Assembly (NCBI RefSeq): GCF_000427645.1
Contig: NZ_KE386571.1
Coordinates: 186,001-250,000, forward strand
Reading direction: 5' to 3'
DNA: 64,000 nucleotides
Source of the DNA: Sphingomonas phyllosphaerae FA2
GTDB taxonomy: Bacteria > Pseudomonadota > Alphaproteobacteria > Sphingomonadales > Sphingomonadaceae
Below, piece by piece: positions 26,673 through 35,845 of the stretch. The notes beneath the pieces were generated by a model. It saw nothing but the letters and a program-made list of their open reading frames with translations, had not been told where the DNA came from and did not search any database. Both the position numbers and the translations under genes were made by a program. Position 1 is the stretch's first letter; the number at the start of each line of letters is the position of its first letter.

Positions 26673-27875
26673 GTGTCGCCTGACGCATCCATCCCGCCGT
26701 TGATGCCCGTCTACCCGCGGTGCGGCGTGCGACCGGTGCGCGGCGAGGGCGTGTACCTCTATGGCGAGGACGGCAGCCGGTATCTCGACTTCGCGAGCGG
26801 GATCGCGGTCAATGCGCTCGGCCACGGCCATCCGGCGCTGACGAAGGCGATTTCGGAACAGGCCGCGACGTTGATGCACGTCAGCAACCTGTACGGTAGC
26901 CCGCAAGGCGAGCATTTCGCGCAGCGGCTGGTCGACAACACCTTCGCCGATACGGTGTTCTTCACCAATTCGGGTGCCGAGGCGGTCGAATGCGCGATCA
27001 AGACCGCGCGCCGCTATCATTATGCCAACGGCAATCCCGAGCGGCACGACCTCATCACCTTCGACACCGCCTTTCACGGTCGGACGCTGGGGACGATCTC
27101 GGCGACCAATCAGGCCAAGATGCGCGACGGGTTCGAGCCGCTGCTGCCGGGCTTCAAATATGCGCAGTTCAACGATCTGGAGGGGGCGCTCGCGTTGATC
27201 GACGGCAACACTGCCGGCTTTCTGGTCGAGCCGATCCAGGGCGAGGGCGGCATCCGTCCGGCTACGCAGGAATTCCTGCAGGGCCTGCGCAAGGCGTGCG
27301 ACGAGCATGGCCTGCTGCTGGTGCTCGACGAGGTGCAGGCGGGCTATGGCCGCACCGGCAAGTTCTTCTCGCACGAATTGTACGGTATCACGCCGGACAT
27401 CATGGCGGCGGCCAAGGGCATCGGCGGCGGCTTCCCGCTCGGCGCGTGCCTTGCCACCGCCGACGCGGCAAAGGGCATGGTGTTCGGTACGCACGGCTCC
27501 ACCTATGGCGGCAACCCGCTGGCGATGGCGGCGGGCGAGGCGGTGCTTGACGTGATCCTCGCCGACGGCTTCCTCGACCATGTCGCGCAGATGGGCGAGC
27601 GGCTGCGCTCGTCGCTGGAGCAGCTGATCCCCAACCACGACGGGTTGTTCGATTCGGTGCGCGGGCACGGGCTGATGCAGGGGCTGAAGCTCAAGAGCGA
27701 CAGCCGCCGCTTCGTCGCGCATTGCCGCGACCATCACGGGCTGTTGCTGGTCGCGGCGGGCGAGAATGTTGTCCGCATCCTGCCGCCGCTGGTGATCGAC
27801 GAAAGTCACATCGCCGAGTGCGTGGAAAAGCTGAGCGAGGCGGCACGCGTCTACGTGCCGGTCGCCGACGATTGA
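26673..27875 (+). CDS. argD: Acetylornithine aminotransferase
   Basis: A 400-residue class III PLP aminotransferase. Signatures are FASGIAVNALGHGHP, FFTNSGAEAVECAIK, FHGRTLGTISAT, EPIQGEGGIRP, LVLDEVQAGYGRTGKFF and the PLP Lys in MAAAKGIGGGFPLGA. It makes N-acetylornithine in arginine synthesis and may also serve succinyldiaminopimelate in lysine synthesis. The GTG start at 26673 is chosen because GGAGAAGG precedes it; an ATG at 26704 is an alternative. It is followed by argF 48 nt downstream. Confidence 0.93.
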   Translation: MSPDASIPPLMPVYPRCGVRPVRGEGVYLYGEDGSRYLDFASGIAVNALGHGHPALTKAISEQAATLMHVSNLYGSPQGEHFAQRLVDNTFADTVFFTNSGAEAVECAIKTARRYHYANGNPERHDLITFDTAFHGRTLGTISATNQAKMRDGFEPLLPGFKYAQFNDLEGALALIDGNTAGFLVEPIQGEGGIRPATQEFLQGLRKACDEHGLLLVLDEVQAGYGRTGKFFSHELYGITPDIMAAAKGIGGGFPLGACLATADAAKGMVFGTHGSTYGGNPLAMAAGEAVLDVILADGFLDHVAQMGERLRSSLEQLIPNHDGLFDSVRGHGLMQGLKLKSDSRRFVAHCRDHHGLLLVAAGENVVRILPPLVIDESHIAECVEKLSEAARVYVPVADD

Positions 27876-27923
27876 TGGCCTGATCTCCGCCCCCGCGGCC
27901 GGGGGCGGAGCGGGGGAGAGACG

Positions 27924-28841
27924 ATGCGCCATTTCCTGAACCTGACCGATGCCGGGCCGGACGCGATCGCCGCGATGCTCGACGATGCCCTGACGCGCAA
28001 GCAGGCGCGCGCCGGCTGGACCAAGGGGCGCGTCGATGCCGACGCACCGCTCGCGGGCCATGTGCTGGCGATGATCTTCGAGAAGAATTCGACCCGCACG
28101 CGCGTGTCGTTCGACATGGCGGTGCGCCAGCTCGGCGGACAGTCGATCGTCATGGAGGCCGGGCAGATGCAGCTCGGCCGTGGCGAGACGGTCGCCGACA
28201 CCGCACGCGTGCTGTCGAACTATGTCGATGCGATCATGATCCGCACCGACGATCACGCCAAGATCGAGGAGATGGCGCATTACGCCAGCGTCCCGGTCAT
28301 CAACGGACTGACCGACGAATCGCACCCGTGCCAGATCATGGCCGACGTGCTGACGATCATCGAAAGCGGCAAGTCGCTGCCTGGGCTCAAGGTCGCGTGG
28401 CTGGGCGACGGCAACAACGTGCTCGCGTCGATCGTCGAGGCGGCGGGGCTGATGCACTTCGACGTCGTCGCGGCGTGCCCACAGGGGTTCCAGCCCGACG
28501 AGGCTTCGGTCGCGCGCGCGGGCGGTCGGGCGCGGGTTGTCGCCGACCCGCGCGAGGCGGTCGCGGGGGCGGACGTGGTCGTCACCGATACGTGGATCTC
28601 GATGGGGCAGGCGCACGCCGAAACCAAGCTGGCGGCGATGATGCCCTATCAGGTCGATGCGGCGTTGATGGCCACCGCCAAGCCCGACGCGAAGTTCCTT
28701 CACTGCCTGCCCGCGCATCGCGGCGAAGAAGTCACCCCGGAGGTGATCGACGGCCCGCAATCGCTGATCTGGGCGGAGGCGGAGAACCGGCTTCATGCGC
28801 AGAAATCGGTGCTGCGCTGGTGCCTCGGGCAGATCGGTTGA
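27924..28841 (+). CDS. argF: Ornithine carbamoyltransferase
   Basis: A 305-residue enzyme with the carbamoyl-phosphate motif [11 protein letters not shown], the [15 protein letters not shown] block and the ornithine-side [13 protein letters not shown]. It converts ornithine and carbamoyl phosphate to citrulline. GGGGGAGAG precedes the ATG. The argD-argF-hslO order is conserved in many alphaproteobacteria; a paired repeat lies before hslO here. Confidence 0.95.
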   Translation: MRHFLNLTDAGPDAIAAMLDDALTRKQARAGWTKGRVDADAPLAGHVLAMIFEKNSTRTRVSFDMAVRQLGGQSIVMEAGQMQLGRGETVADTARVLSNYVDAIMIRTDDHAKIEEMAHYASVPVINGLTDESHPCQIMADVLTIIESGKSLPGLKVAWLGDGNNVLASIVEAAGLMHFDVVAACPQGFQPDEASVARAGGRARVVADPREAVAGADVVVTDTWISMGQAHAETKLAAMMPYQVDAALMATAKPDAKFLHCLPAHRGEEVTPEVIDGPQSLIWAEAENRLHAQKSVLRWCLGQIG

Positions 28842-28889
28842 TCGCGGGCGGGGGCGCTCCCATTTAGGCGGCTCACCGGAACATCCTTC

Positions 28890-28967
28890 GTCACCCCGGG
28901 CTTGACCCGGGGTCCCGCTTTTCCTGCGCCACGAGGTAGCGGGACCCCGGGTCAAGCCCGGGGTGAC
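28890..28967. repeat. Family B paired palindromic repeat
   Basis: Arms GTCACCCCGGGCTTGACC and GGTCAAGCCCGGGGTGAC are exact complements around GGGTCCCGCT and GCGGGACCCC. It lies 22 bp upstream of the hslO start and could fold in a read-through transcript. Confidence 0.9.
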
Positions 28968-28988
28968 GGTTCGGTGGCGAAAGAGACG

Positions 28989-29903
28989 ATGACCGATCAG
29001 ACCACGACCCCCGATCTCGACCGCGCGCTCGGTTTTACCATTCCCGACCGGCACGCGCGCGGGCGCGCGGTGCGGCTCGGGCCGACGCTGGACGCGATCC
29101 TGTCCGCGCACGCCTATCCGCCGGCGATCGAAAAATTGCTCGCCGAGGCGTTGACGCTGACCGCGCTGATCGGCGCGACGCTCAAGGACCCCGCGGGTCA
29201 GCTGACGATGCAAACGCAGACCGAGAACGGGATCGTTACCCTGCTGGTCTGCGACTGGCGGGGCGGCGAGGTGCGCGGCTATGTCCAGTATGACGCTGAC
29301 AAGCTGGCCGCCGCGCTTGCCGATCCGACGTTGTTCGCGCTGTTCGGCCCCGGTTATCTGGCGATCACCTTCGATCTGGCGAGCACCGGCGAGCGATATC
29401 AGGGGATCGTGCCGCTCGACGGCGATACGCTGGCCGAGGCGGCGCAAAGCTATTTCTACCAGTCTGAGCAGATCCCGACGCTGGTGCGCGTCGGGATGCA
29501 CAAGGATGCGACGGGCCAGTGCGTCGCGGGCGGGTTGCTGCTCCAGCATCTTCCCGAGGGCGAGGAGGGGCGCGAACGGCTGCACACCAAGCTCGATCAT
29601 CCCGAATGGGAGCATGTCGAGGCGCTGGGGCGGACGATCGCGGCGGACGAACTCGCCGACGCGCAACTGCCGCTCGAGACGTTGTTGTGGCGGCTGTTCA
29701 ACGAGGAGAGCGAAGTGCGCGTCCTCGACGGGCAGCCGGTATCGCGCGGCTGTCGCTGCACGGTCGAGCATATCCGTTCGGTGCTGGAGCGCTTTCCGCT
29801 CGAGCAACGATTGGAGATGGCCGACGAGCGTGGATTGATCGCGGTCGATTGCGCGTTCTGCTCGACGGTCTTTCCGCTGCGCGCGGAGGATTTGGCGGCG
29901 TGA
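28989..29903 (+). CDS. hslO: Redox-regulated chaperone Hsp33
   Basis: A 304-residue Hsp33. The N-terminal domain shows LTLTALIGATLKDPAGQLTM and QYDADKLA. The C-terminal zinc-binding redox switch has the CxC pair (SRGCRCTVE) and the CxxC pair (VDCAFCSTVF), both complete. On oxidation the four Cys release zinc and the protein holds unfolding proteins. The ATG at 28989 is preceded by AAAGAGACG. It closes the argD-argF-hslO group. Confidence 0.93.
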   Translation: MTDQTTTPDLDRALGFTIPDRHARGRAVRLGPTLDAILSAHAYPPAIEKLLAEALTLTALIGATLKDPAGQLTMQTQTENGIVTLLVCDWRGGEVRGYVQYDADKLAAALADPTLFALFGPGYLAITFDLASTGERYQGIVPLDGDTLAEAAQSYFYQSEQIPTLVRVGMHKDATGQCVAGGLLLQHLPEGEEGRERLHTKLDHPEWEHVEALGRTIAADELADAQLPLETLLWRLFNEESEVRVLDGQPVSRGCRCTVEHIRSVLERFPLEQRLEMADERGLIAVDCAFCSTVFPLRAEDLAA

Positions 29904-29958
29904 TCCGTCACCAATCCGGCGGGCTGGGGCGTCGCCGCGCGGCTCACTTGCCTCTTTC

Positions 29959-30043
29959 GTCATCCCGGACTTGATCCGGGATCCCGCTTCTACTTTCTCG
30001 CCCGCCAATAACACGCGGGGCCCCGGATCAAGTCCGGGGCGAC
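29959..30043. repeat. Family B paired palindromic repeat
   Basis: Arms GTCATCCCGGACTTGATCC and GGATCAAGTCCGGGGCGAC, as in the copy at 25645. It lies downstream of hslO. Confidence 0.9.
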
Positions 30044-30104
30044 GAACGAGTGAGGCTAGGACAAACAACCCGTTCTAACCCTTCATTAACCCTTATGCGT
30101 CATA

Positions 30105-30197
30105 AGGATCGCATGCTGTTTCGGCGGCATGCTCTCTCCCCCGCCCGGTCGAACGGGCACCCTTCGGGCCGCCGCACAGGCGGCCCGCTCTTTTTGC
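30105..30197 (+). ncRNA. Candidate structured small RNA upstream of queC
   Basis: There is no ORF here, but three ordered hairpins: GCATGC/GCATGC at 30111-30132, GCCCG/CGGGC at about 30143-30157, and a 9-bp terminator stem. An unpaired CTCTCTCCCCC tract sits between the first two. Upstream, TAACCCTT occurs twice 11 bp apart (30076 and 30087), resembling CtrA half sites, then CATAAG as a possible -10. The combination suggests a short transcript of about 90 nt with a C-rich, ribosome-site-like target tract. It could instead be the long trailer of hslO. Confidence 0.42.
30165..30195 (+). terminator. Rho-independent terminator
   Basis: CGGGCCGCC (30165-30173) pairs with GGCGGCCCG (30179-30187) around GCACA, followed by CTCTTTTT. 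The stem is perfect and the T tract is on the plus strand only. Confidence 0.88.
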
Positions 30198-30258
30198 GCT
30201 TCCGCTGGATCAGGCGGCGGTTGCACTGAAGCCGCAGTGCGCCTAGCTCGCGCGGATC

Positions 30259-30957
30259 ATGACCCAATCCACTCCTGCCGTCGCGCTCATCTCGGGCGGG
30301 CTCGACTCCCTGGTGTCCGCGGCGCTCGCGCGTGAAGCCGGGCATCCGCTCTACGCGCTGTCCATCGATTACAACCAGCGCCATCAGGTCGAGCTGGCCG
30401 CCGCGCGGCGCATCGCGCGCACGCTGGGCGCGGTGCGGCACGTCGTGCTGCCGATCGACCTGTCGGCGTTCGGAGGGTCGGCGCTCACCGATGCGACGAT
30501 CGACGTGCCCAAGGACGGCGTCGGCGAGGCGATCCCCGTCACCTACGTGCCGGCGCGCAACACGATCTTCCTCAGCCTCGCGCTCGGTTGGGCGGAGGCG
30601 GCGGGTGCGCGCGACATCTACCTCGGTATCAATGCGCTCGATTATTCGGGCTATCCCGATTGTCGCCCCGAATTCATCGCTGCGTTCGAGCATCTTGCCG
30701 GACTCGCGACCAAGACCGGGGTCGAAGGCATTCCGTTCCGTTTCCGCGCCCCGCTCCAGCATATGACCAAGGCCGATATCGTCCGCGAGGGCGCGCGGCT
30801 TGGGCTCGACATGGGGATGAGCTGGTCGTGCTACGATCCCGCGCCGGGTGCTCGGCATTGCGGGATGTGCGACAGTTGCCGTTTGCGTCACAAGGGCTTC
30901 GAGGAAGCAGGCGTCGCCGATCCCACCGACTATGCGGTCACGCCGCCCGCGCCATGA
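30259..30957 (+). CDS. queC: 7-cyano-7-deazaguanine synthase
   Basis: A 232-residue PP-loop ATPase with [14 protein letters not shown] at residues 10-23 and the C-terminal zinc site made of SWSCYDP and CGMCDSC. It converts 7-carboxy-7-deazaguanine to preQ0 with ATP and ammonia in queuosine synthesis. [14 protein letters not shown] and [12 protein letters not shown] are typical family blocks. The stop overlaps the queE start as ATGA, so both are co-translated. Confidence 0.95.
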   Translation: MTQSTPAVALISGGLDSLVSAALAREAGHPLYALSIDYNQRHQVELAAARRIARTLGAVRHVVLPIDLSAFGGSALTDATIDVPKDGVGEAIPVTYVPARNTIFLSLALGWAEAAGARDIYLGINALDYSGYPDCRPEFIAAFEHLAGLATKTGVEGIPFRFRAPLQHMTKADIVREGARLGLDMGMSWSCYDPAPGARHCGMCDSCRLRHKGFEEAGVADPTDYAVTPPAP

Positions 30958-31586
30958 GCTACGCCGTCAAGGAGATGTTCCTGACGCTTCAGGGTGAGGG
31001 CGTGCAGGCGGGGCGACGCGCGGTGTTCGTGCGCTTCGCGGGATGCAACCTGTGGAGCGGGCGCGAGCAGGACCGCGCGACCGCGGTGTGCCGCTTCTGC
31101 GATACCGATTTCGTCGGCACCGACGGGCTGGGCGGCGGCAAGTTCGCGGACGCCACGGCGCTGGTCGCCGCGGTCGAAGGGTTCTGGGGCGAGGGGAGTG
31201 CGCGCCGTTTTGTCGTGCTGACCGGTGGCGAGCCGATGCTGCAGGTCGACGATGCGCTGGTCGATACGCTGCACGCCGCGGGGTTCGAGATTGCGATCGA
31301 GAGCAACGGGACGCTGGCGGTGCACCCCGGCATCGACTGGGTGTGCATCAGCCCCAAGGCGGGGAGCGAGACGGTCCAGCGCCACGGTGACGAGTTGAAG
31401 CTGGTCTGGCCGCAGCCGGGCACCGCGATCGAGGCGATCGAGGGCTGGGACTTCAAGCACTTCCTGCTGCAACCGCTCGACGATGCCGCTGGCGAGGCGA
31501 ATGTCGCGGCGGCGATGGCGGTGGTGATGGAGCGCCCGCGCTGGCGGCTGTCGCTTCAGACGCACAAGCTGCTGGGTTTGCGCTGA
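30954..31586 (+). CDS. queE: 7-carboxy-7-deazaguanine synthase
   Basis: A 210-residue radical SAM enzyme. It opens with [19 protein letters not shown], then the cluster motif, which has the CX14CX2C spacing known for one QueE class (GCNLWSG ... VCRFCDTDF). [10 protein letters not shown] and IAIESNGTL follow. It makes the 7-deazaguanine core from 6-carboxytetrahydropterin. It is coupled to queC by a 4-nt overlap. Confidence 0.95.
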   Translation: MSYAVKEMFLTLQGEGVQAGRRAVFVRFAGCNLWSGREQDRATAVCRFCDTDFVGTDGLGGGKFADATALVAAVEGFWGEGSARRFVVLTGGEPMLQVDDALVDTLHAAGFEIAIESNGTLAVHPGIDWVCISPKAGSETVQRHGDELKLVWPQPGTAIEAIEGWDFKHFLLQPLDDAAGEANVAAAMAVVMERPRWRLSLQTHKLLGLR

Positions 31587-31593
31587 CCGTTCA

Positions 31594-31618
31594 GCCGGTG
31601 CGGCAATCCCGCACCGGC
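31594..31618. terminator. Perfect hairpin between convergent genes
   Basis: GCCGGTGCGG and CCGCACCGGC form a 10-bp stem with loop CAATC, in the 39-bp gap between queE and the convergent secreted-protein gene. No T tract follows on either strand, so it is a possible bidirectional or Rho-aided end. Confidence 0.5.
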
Positions 31619-31625
31619 CGCGATG

Positions 31626-32315
31626 TCACCGCGCGGCGTAGGTAACGGCGCCGAACGGCTGGCCGCACTTCTTGACGACGAACTCGTCCTTCTTCCAGCA
31701 TGCCTTGTCGAAACGCGGCAGCGTGGCGGGGCTGAGCGATACCAGCATCCGCGGGAATTGCTGCTCGCCCCACGGCGTCAGGCTGTTGCGCACCTCGCGC
31801 ATGCGGCCCAGCGCGATCTCGCCGAAGGTGCCGCGCGGGGCATAGAGCGCCTCGCGCCCGATGCTCGACGCGGTCGTGCAGAAGCCATATTGCGCCGCAA
31901 CGGTCGCGAAGCCCGAGTAGGTGCGGGTGCCGAACTGGTCTAGGGCGTTCTGCCCTTCCTTCTTCGTCTTGGCGACGCGCTCGAAATATTTGCCGAGCAC
32001 GGCATAGGATTGCGCCAGCTCCTGCTTGTGATCGGCAAGAATGGCATTGTAGTTCTGGACGGTCAGCAGCGACGGTTCGAACTGGCATTGCAGCGCCGCG
32101 ACGTTGAGCGCGGCGCGCATGTTCCACACCACTGCGGCGCGCAGTTCGTCATTGGTCGCGCCCGGCATCATCTGCCCGATGCCCGGTTCGTCGCCGCGCA
32201 CGCGCTCTCCGCGCAGATCCTTGCTCTTCATATAGAATTGCGCCGTCGCCGGCGTCGTGACCAGCAAGCCGGCCGCCAGCGTCGCGATCGCGCCGGCGAT
32301 CCCCACCTTTTGCAT
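31626..32315 (-). CDS. Secreted protein, paralogue of the product at 3006-3638
   Basis: A 229-residue product with a signal peptide (MQKVGIAGAIATLAAGLLVT, then TPATAQ cleavage). The mature core VWNMRAALNVAALQC ... YNAILADHKQELA ... GFCTTA matches the lipoprotein encoded at 3006. It has an additional Cys pair near the C-terminus (KACWKKDEF and KKCGQPF). Unlike its paralogue it lacks a lipobox, so it should be soluble in the periplasm. ATG 32315 has GGGGAA directly upstream; a GTG at 32336 is less likely. No known domain was recognised. Confidence 0.75.
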   Translation of the reverse strand: MQKVGIAGAIATLAAGLLVTTPATAQFYMKSKDLRGERVRGDEPGIGQMMPGATNDELRAAVVWNMRAALNVAALQCQFEPSLLTVQNYNAILADHKQELAQSYAVLGKYFERVAKTKKEGQNALDQFGTRTYSGFATVAAQYGFCTTASSIGREALYAPRGTFGEIALGRMREVRNSLTPWGEQQFPRMLVSLSPATLPRFDKACWKKDEFVVKKCGQPFGAVTYAAR

Positions 32316-32480
32316 TTCCCCAACACTCCATCGCACACGGCCACGCCGTTGGCCGCCTTTTACGATGATTTGGGGTGGTGACCCAAGCGCAAACTATCGT
32401 GCGCCGGATTCGATTCACCGCAAATAGCTTGCGGCGTGGGATCTTGTTGACGGCGCGTAACGGTTCGTTGCCGTAAAGAA

Positions 32481-32508
32481 AAAGGCCGCCCGGTTGCCCG
32501 GACGGCCC
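32481..32508 (-). terminator. Rho-independent terminator of the Met-rich lipoprotein gene
   Basis: GGCCGCCCGG at 32484-32493 and CCGGACGGCC at 32498-32507 form a stem with one mismatch. On the minus strand it is followed by TTTTTCTTT. It ends the transcript about 30 nt after the lipoprotein stop. Confidence 0.85.
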
Positions 32509-32535
32509 TTCGGATACAATCGCCGTTGCGGCAGA

Positions 32536-32796
32536 TTACATCGCGTTCGACATGCCACCCATGTTCGACATCATCATGTCGTTGCTCATGGAGGTGTCGT
32601 TGGCCATCATCCCGCCGTTCATGGCGCCGTCGACGGCGGTCATGTTGTCGGTCATGGTGTCCATGCCCTCGGTGGCGTTCATGTCGGTGACCATGGTGTT
32701 CTCGGTGCCTTCGGTCTTCGAGCCGCACGCCGAAACCGCGAGAGCGGCCGCCGCGAGTGCCGAGCCGGCCACGAACTTGGTGATGACTGCACGCAT
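32536..32796 (-). CDS. Small Met/Asp/Asn-rich lipoprotein
   Basis: An 86-residue product: signal peptide with lipobox (AAALAVSACGSK, Cys at about residue 24) and a mature part made almost only of Met, Asn, Asp, Thr, Gly and Ser (for example GAMNGGMMANDTSMSNDMMM). It has no predicted fold. Met-rich, acidic exported peptides may bind copper or silver, or act as oxidant sinks; neither is shown. It has its own terminator. A GGAAC-N16-GGTCG element lies at 32850-32825 on the minus strand, ending about 30 nt before the ATG, a weak EcfG-like promoter. Confidence 0.75.
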   Translation of the reverse strand: MRAVITKFVAGSALAAAALAVSACGSKTEGTENTMVTDMNATEGMDTMTDNMTAVDGAMNGGMMANDTSMSNDMMMSNMGGMSNAM

Positions 32797-32888
32797 GTAA
32801 TTGCTCCCTAGACTGTGGATTTGGCGACCTGGCGGCCGTTGTTTTGTTCCCAAATCGACTTGGACATTAATCACAGATGACCGGCCCC

Positions 32889-33590
32889 TCAAGTCTCGTT
32901 TTCACCCGCACAAATCAGGCTATTGAGAAAGGCCTCGGCGGTGAACGCCAGAGCGGCGTCGAAGGTTGCAGCATCTGGCGAGATCCCCAGCGCGGCGGCG
33001 CTGGTCACGGGATATTCGGCCAGTCCGCACGGCACGATCCCGGTAAAGTGTTGCAGATCGGGTGAAAGATTGACCGAAAAGCCGTGCAGCGTCACCCAGC
33101 GTCGGACGCGGATGCCGATCGCGCCGATCTTCGCTTCCTGCCCGCTGGCGTCGATGGTCCAGATGCCGATCCGGCCGGGGGCGCGGAACGCTGCGATCCC
33201 GATCCGCGCCAGTGCCGCGATCACCCAGCCTTCCACCGCATGCACGAAGCAGCGCACGTCGCGCCCGCGCTTGTTGAGGTCGAGCACCAGATAGCCGACG
33301 CGCTGCCCGGGACCGTGATAGGTGTAGCGACCGCCGCGCCCGGCCGGCACGACCGGGAAGCGCGGATCGACCAGTTCGGCGGGGTCGGCGCTGGTGCCGG
33401 CGGTATAGACGGGCGGATGTTCGAGCAACCACACCAGCTCGCGGGCCTCGCCCGCCGCCACGGCCGCGGCGCGCGCCTCCATCTCGGCCAGCGCGGTCGC
33501 GTAATCAGTCAGCCCCGGCGTCACCCGCCATTCGATGTCCGCGGGGGTGGTGTAGCCAGCGGCGATGCCTGTCGTGAAGTTTGTCTGCAC
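32889..33590 (-). CDS. lipB: Octanoyltransferase
   Basis: A 233-residue LipB. The family blocks are [47 protein letters not shown] with the catalytic Lys, and GIVPCGL with the catalytic Cys. It transfers octanoyl from ACP to lipoyl domains. The GTG start at 33590 is uncertain, as the first 20 residues are not conserved in the family. It is divergent from the two membrane-protein genes. Confidence 0.94.
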   Translation of the reverse strand: MQTNFTTGIAAGYTTPADIEWRVTPGLTDYATALAEMEARAAAVAAGEARELVWLLEHPPVYTAGTSADPAELVDPRFPVVPAGRGGRYTYHGPGQRVGYLVLDLNKRGRDVRCFVHAVEGWVIAALARIGIAAFRAPGRIGIWTIDASGQEAKIGAIGIRVRRWVTLHGFSVNLSPDLQHFTGIVPCGLAEYPVTSAAALGISPDAATFDAALAFTAEAFLNSLICAGENET

Positions 33591-33715
33591 GCGCCACAGA
33601 TGCGGTTCCGCCCGCGGCTTGGCAAGCGGGGGCGGCCGACGACGCCCATTGCCGAGCGGCGGAAGTGCCCCTACGCCCGCGATGAAGATGCAATCGCGGA
33701 CGGCATGAGGTGGCG

Positions 33716-34537
33716 ATGATCAGGATCGGCGACGTGTGGGATCGGACGGTGGACGTCCTGCGCGGCCGGGCGGGCATCCTGGCGAGCATCGCCTTGATGA
33801 CGCTGGTGCTGCCGGGGGTGGTGGCCGGGGCGCTGGGTACGATCGTGCCGCTGCCTGTACCGGCGTCGCTGGCGGTGCCGTTGATCCGGCTGGGCGTGCT
33901 GGTGCTGCTGGTCCTCGGCGTGCTGGCGATCACCGCGGTGGCCAGCGATCCGGCGGTCGATCGGGCGCAGGCGCTGCGGATCGGCGGGCAGCGGTTGCCG
34001 CCGGCGCTGGGCGTGCTGCTGGCGTTGGTGATCGCGGCGGTGGTGCTCTTCATCCCGGCCGGCGTGTTGCTGGCGTTGTCGGGTGCGACGATGACGGCGG
34101 GCGGAACCTTCGACATGACGCGCGCGGTGCCCGGCTATACCGCGGGCGCCGGGCTGTACGTGCTGGTGGCGGCGTTGCTGGGGCTGTGGCTCAGCGCGCG
34201 GATCGTGCCGCTGTTCGGTATCGTCGTCAACGAACGCCGCGGGATCGGCGCGCTGCGCCGCAGTCTGGCGCTGACCAAGGGGGCGACGCTGAAGCTGATC
34301 GGGGTATTGATCCTCTATTTCATCATCACCACCGTCGCGATGCTGGCCGCCACATCGGTGGTCGGCGTGATCGCGCGGCTGGCGCTGGGCGGTGATGCGC
34401 CGGGCAGCGTGCGGTTCGTGGTGTCGCTGGCCAGCACGCTGATCTCCGCCGGTGCGACCGTGCTGCAGAGCGTGTTCTATGCGCGTTTTTACGTCGCCGC
34501 GGTCGAGCGCGAGCAACGGATGGCGCCGCTCGCATGA
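33716..34537 (+). CDS. Polytopic membrane protein, first of a coupled pair
   Basis: A 273-residue protein with six hydrophobic segments. It begins [20 protein letters not shown] and contains [21 protein letters not shown], a loop that resembles the membrane domain found in glycerophosphodiester phosphodiesterase and YciC-like proteins. GAGG sits 6 nt before ATG 33716. Its stop overlaps the next start as ATGA. The second gene encodes a shorter protein with an equivalent loop, so the two may form a heteromeric membrane complex. Function is unknown. Confidence 0.75.
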   Translation: MIRIGDVWDRTVDVLRGRAGILASIALMTLVLPGVVAGALGTIVPLPVPASLAVPLIRLGVLVLLVLGVLAITAVASDPAVDRAQALRIGGQRLPPALGVLLALVIAAVVLFIPAGVLLALSGATMTAGGTFDMTRAVPGYTAGAGLYVLVAALLGLWLSARIVPLFGIVVNERRGIGALRRSLALTKGATLKLIGVLILYFIITTVAMLAATSVVGVIARLALGGDAPGSVRFVVSLASTLISAGATVLQSVFYARFYVAAVEREQRMAPLA

Positions 34538-35277
34538 CGATCGGGTTCGCAGGATTGCTGTCGGTCGTCTGGCGGCTGTTCCGGCGCGATGCGACGTTGC
34601 TGCTGCCGATCGCCGGCACGTTCGTCTTCCTGCCCGCCTTCGCCGCGGCGCTGCTGTGCGATCCGCTGCCCGCGTTGCCGGCGGGCCCGCGCAGCGAGGT
34701 GGCGATGGAGGCGTGGCTCAGCAACGTCGCGCTCTGGAGCCAGGACAATGGCATCTGGCTCCTGCTGGCGGAATTGATCGGCACCTACGGCATTGCGGCG
34801 ATCGCGCTGTTCCTGCTCGAACCCGATCGGCTGACGATCGGGCAGGCGCTGGGGCAGGCGATCGTGCGGCTGGTGGCGTTCACGATCGCCACCGCGGCTA
34901 TGGCCGTGCCGATCGCGCTGGGATTGTGGCTGCTGGTGTTGCCGGGGCTGTATGTGCAGGCGCGGTTGATCGTTGCGGTGCCCGCGATGGCGCGGCACCC
35001 GGCGCTGAAGCCGCTCGCCTCGCTGCGGCTCAGCTGGAAGATGACCAAGGGCATGGACCGCGCGTTGACCGGTGCGCTGGTCACGTTGTTCCTCGCGCAA
35101 TGGCTGGCGGTGTCGCCGTTGCTGCTCGCCGATGAGTCGCTGCGCAGCGGCGCGGGCAATCCGCTGGCGCTTGCGCTGGTCGATGCGCTGATCGCCGCGA
35201 TCGGCGCGAGCTACGCGGTCGCGCTGCTGCTGCTGGGTGTTGTCGCCTACCGGATTCGCGCCAGCAAGGGCACCTGA
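34534..35277 (+). CDS. Polytopic membrane protein, second of a coupled pair
   Basis: A 247-residue protein with about six helices. It shares with its upstream partner an N-terminal amphipathic start (GLLSVVWRLFRRDATLLLP) and the inter-helix loop LASLRLSWKMTKGMDRALTG, equivalent to [13 protein letters not shown] in the first protein. The pair looks like a tandem duplication that diverged. The 3' end overlaps the convergent acetyltransferase gene by 31 nt. No named function. Confidence 0.75.
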   Translation: MTIGFAGLLSVVWRLFRRDATLLLPIAGTFVFLPAFAAALLCDPLPALPAGPRSEVAMEAWLSNVALWSQDNGIWLLLAELIGTYGIAAIALFLLEPDRLTIGQALGQAIVRLVAFTIATAAMAVPIALGLWLLVLPGLYVQARLIVAVPAMARHPALKPLASLRLSWKMTKGMDRALTGALVTLFLAQWLAVSPLLLADESLRSGAGNPLALALVDALIAAIGASYAVALLLLGVVAYRIRASKGT

Positions 35278-35843
35278 GGCGCGGCATCGGCCGGGAGCAC
35301 GCCGAGCACGCGCGGATCGGTGAAGGTCTCGACCGTCCGCTTGGTCGCGACGAAGCCCTGCGCGCGGTAGAAACCCAGCGCATGCGGATGATCGAGGGTG
35401 CAGGTATGCAGCCACACCCGCTCGATCCCGCCGCGCCACGCCAGCCCCAGTGCCCGCGCCATCAGCCACCGCCCGAGCCCGCGCCCCGCCAACTCGGGGA
35501 TCAACGCGAAATAGCCGATCTCGCAGGCGGCCTCGTGGCGGAAGTCCAGCTCGAGCATCCCGACCTCGATCCCGGCGCGATCGACCGCGGCATAGACCTC
35601 GACCGCCGGATCGTGGACGATCGCGGTGAGCGCGGCATCGTCCATGACCAGCCGCGAGAACCACAGCCAGCGCGCGCCGACGCGGCGAAACAGCGCGCGG
35701 TATTTGTCGGGCGCGGGCCGCTCCCAGCGCACCAGCCGCAGCGTGGCGTCGGGCAGCGCGCGGGGACGTGGCCGCTCGGTCATCACCAGCGTCGTGACGA
35801 TCGCGGCGACCTGATCGTCGCTGAGCGTGGTCAGCCCCGACAT
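35247..35843 (-). CDS. GNAT-family N-acetyltransferase
   Basis: A 198-residue acyltransferase with the acetyl-CoA loop ALIPELAGRGLGRWLM (Q/RxxGxG/A variant) and the terminal HALGFYRAQGFVATKR strand of the fold. The substrate is not predictable. It begins 2 nt after the hemF stop and is therefore co-transcribed with it, although a functional link to haem synthesis is not obvious. Confidence 0.85.
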   Translation of the reverse strand: MSGLTTLSDDQVAAIVTTLVMTERPRPRALPDATLRLVRWERPAPDKYRALFRRVGARWLWFSRLVMDDAALTAIVHDPAVEVYAAVDRAGIEVGMLELDFRHEAACEIGYFALIPELAGRGLGRWLMARALGLAWRGGIERVWLHTCTLDHPHALGFYRAQGFVATKRTVETFTDPRVLGVLPADAAPQVPLLARIR

Positions 35844-35845
35844 CG

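Noticed and set aside
26481..30068. A 1195-codon minus-strand ORF across argD, argF and hslO
   Set aside because: It is an open shadow frame caused by high GC; the product is Arg/His/Gln-rich without any domain, while three recognised genes occupy the other strand.
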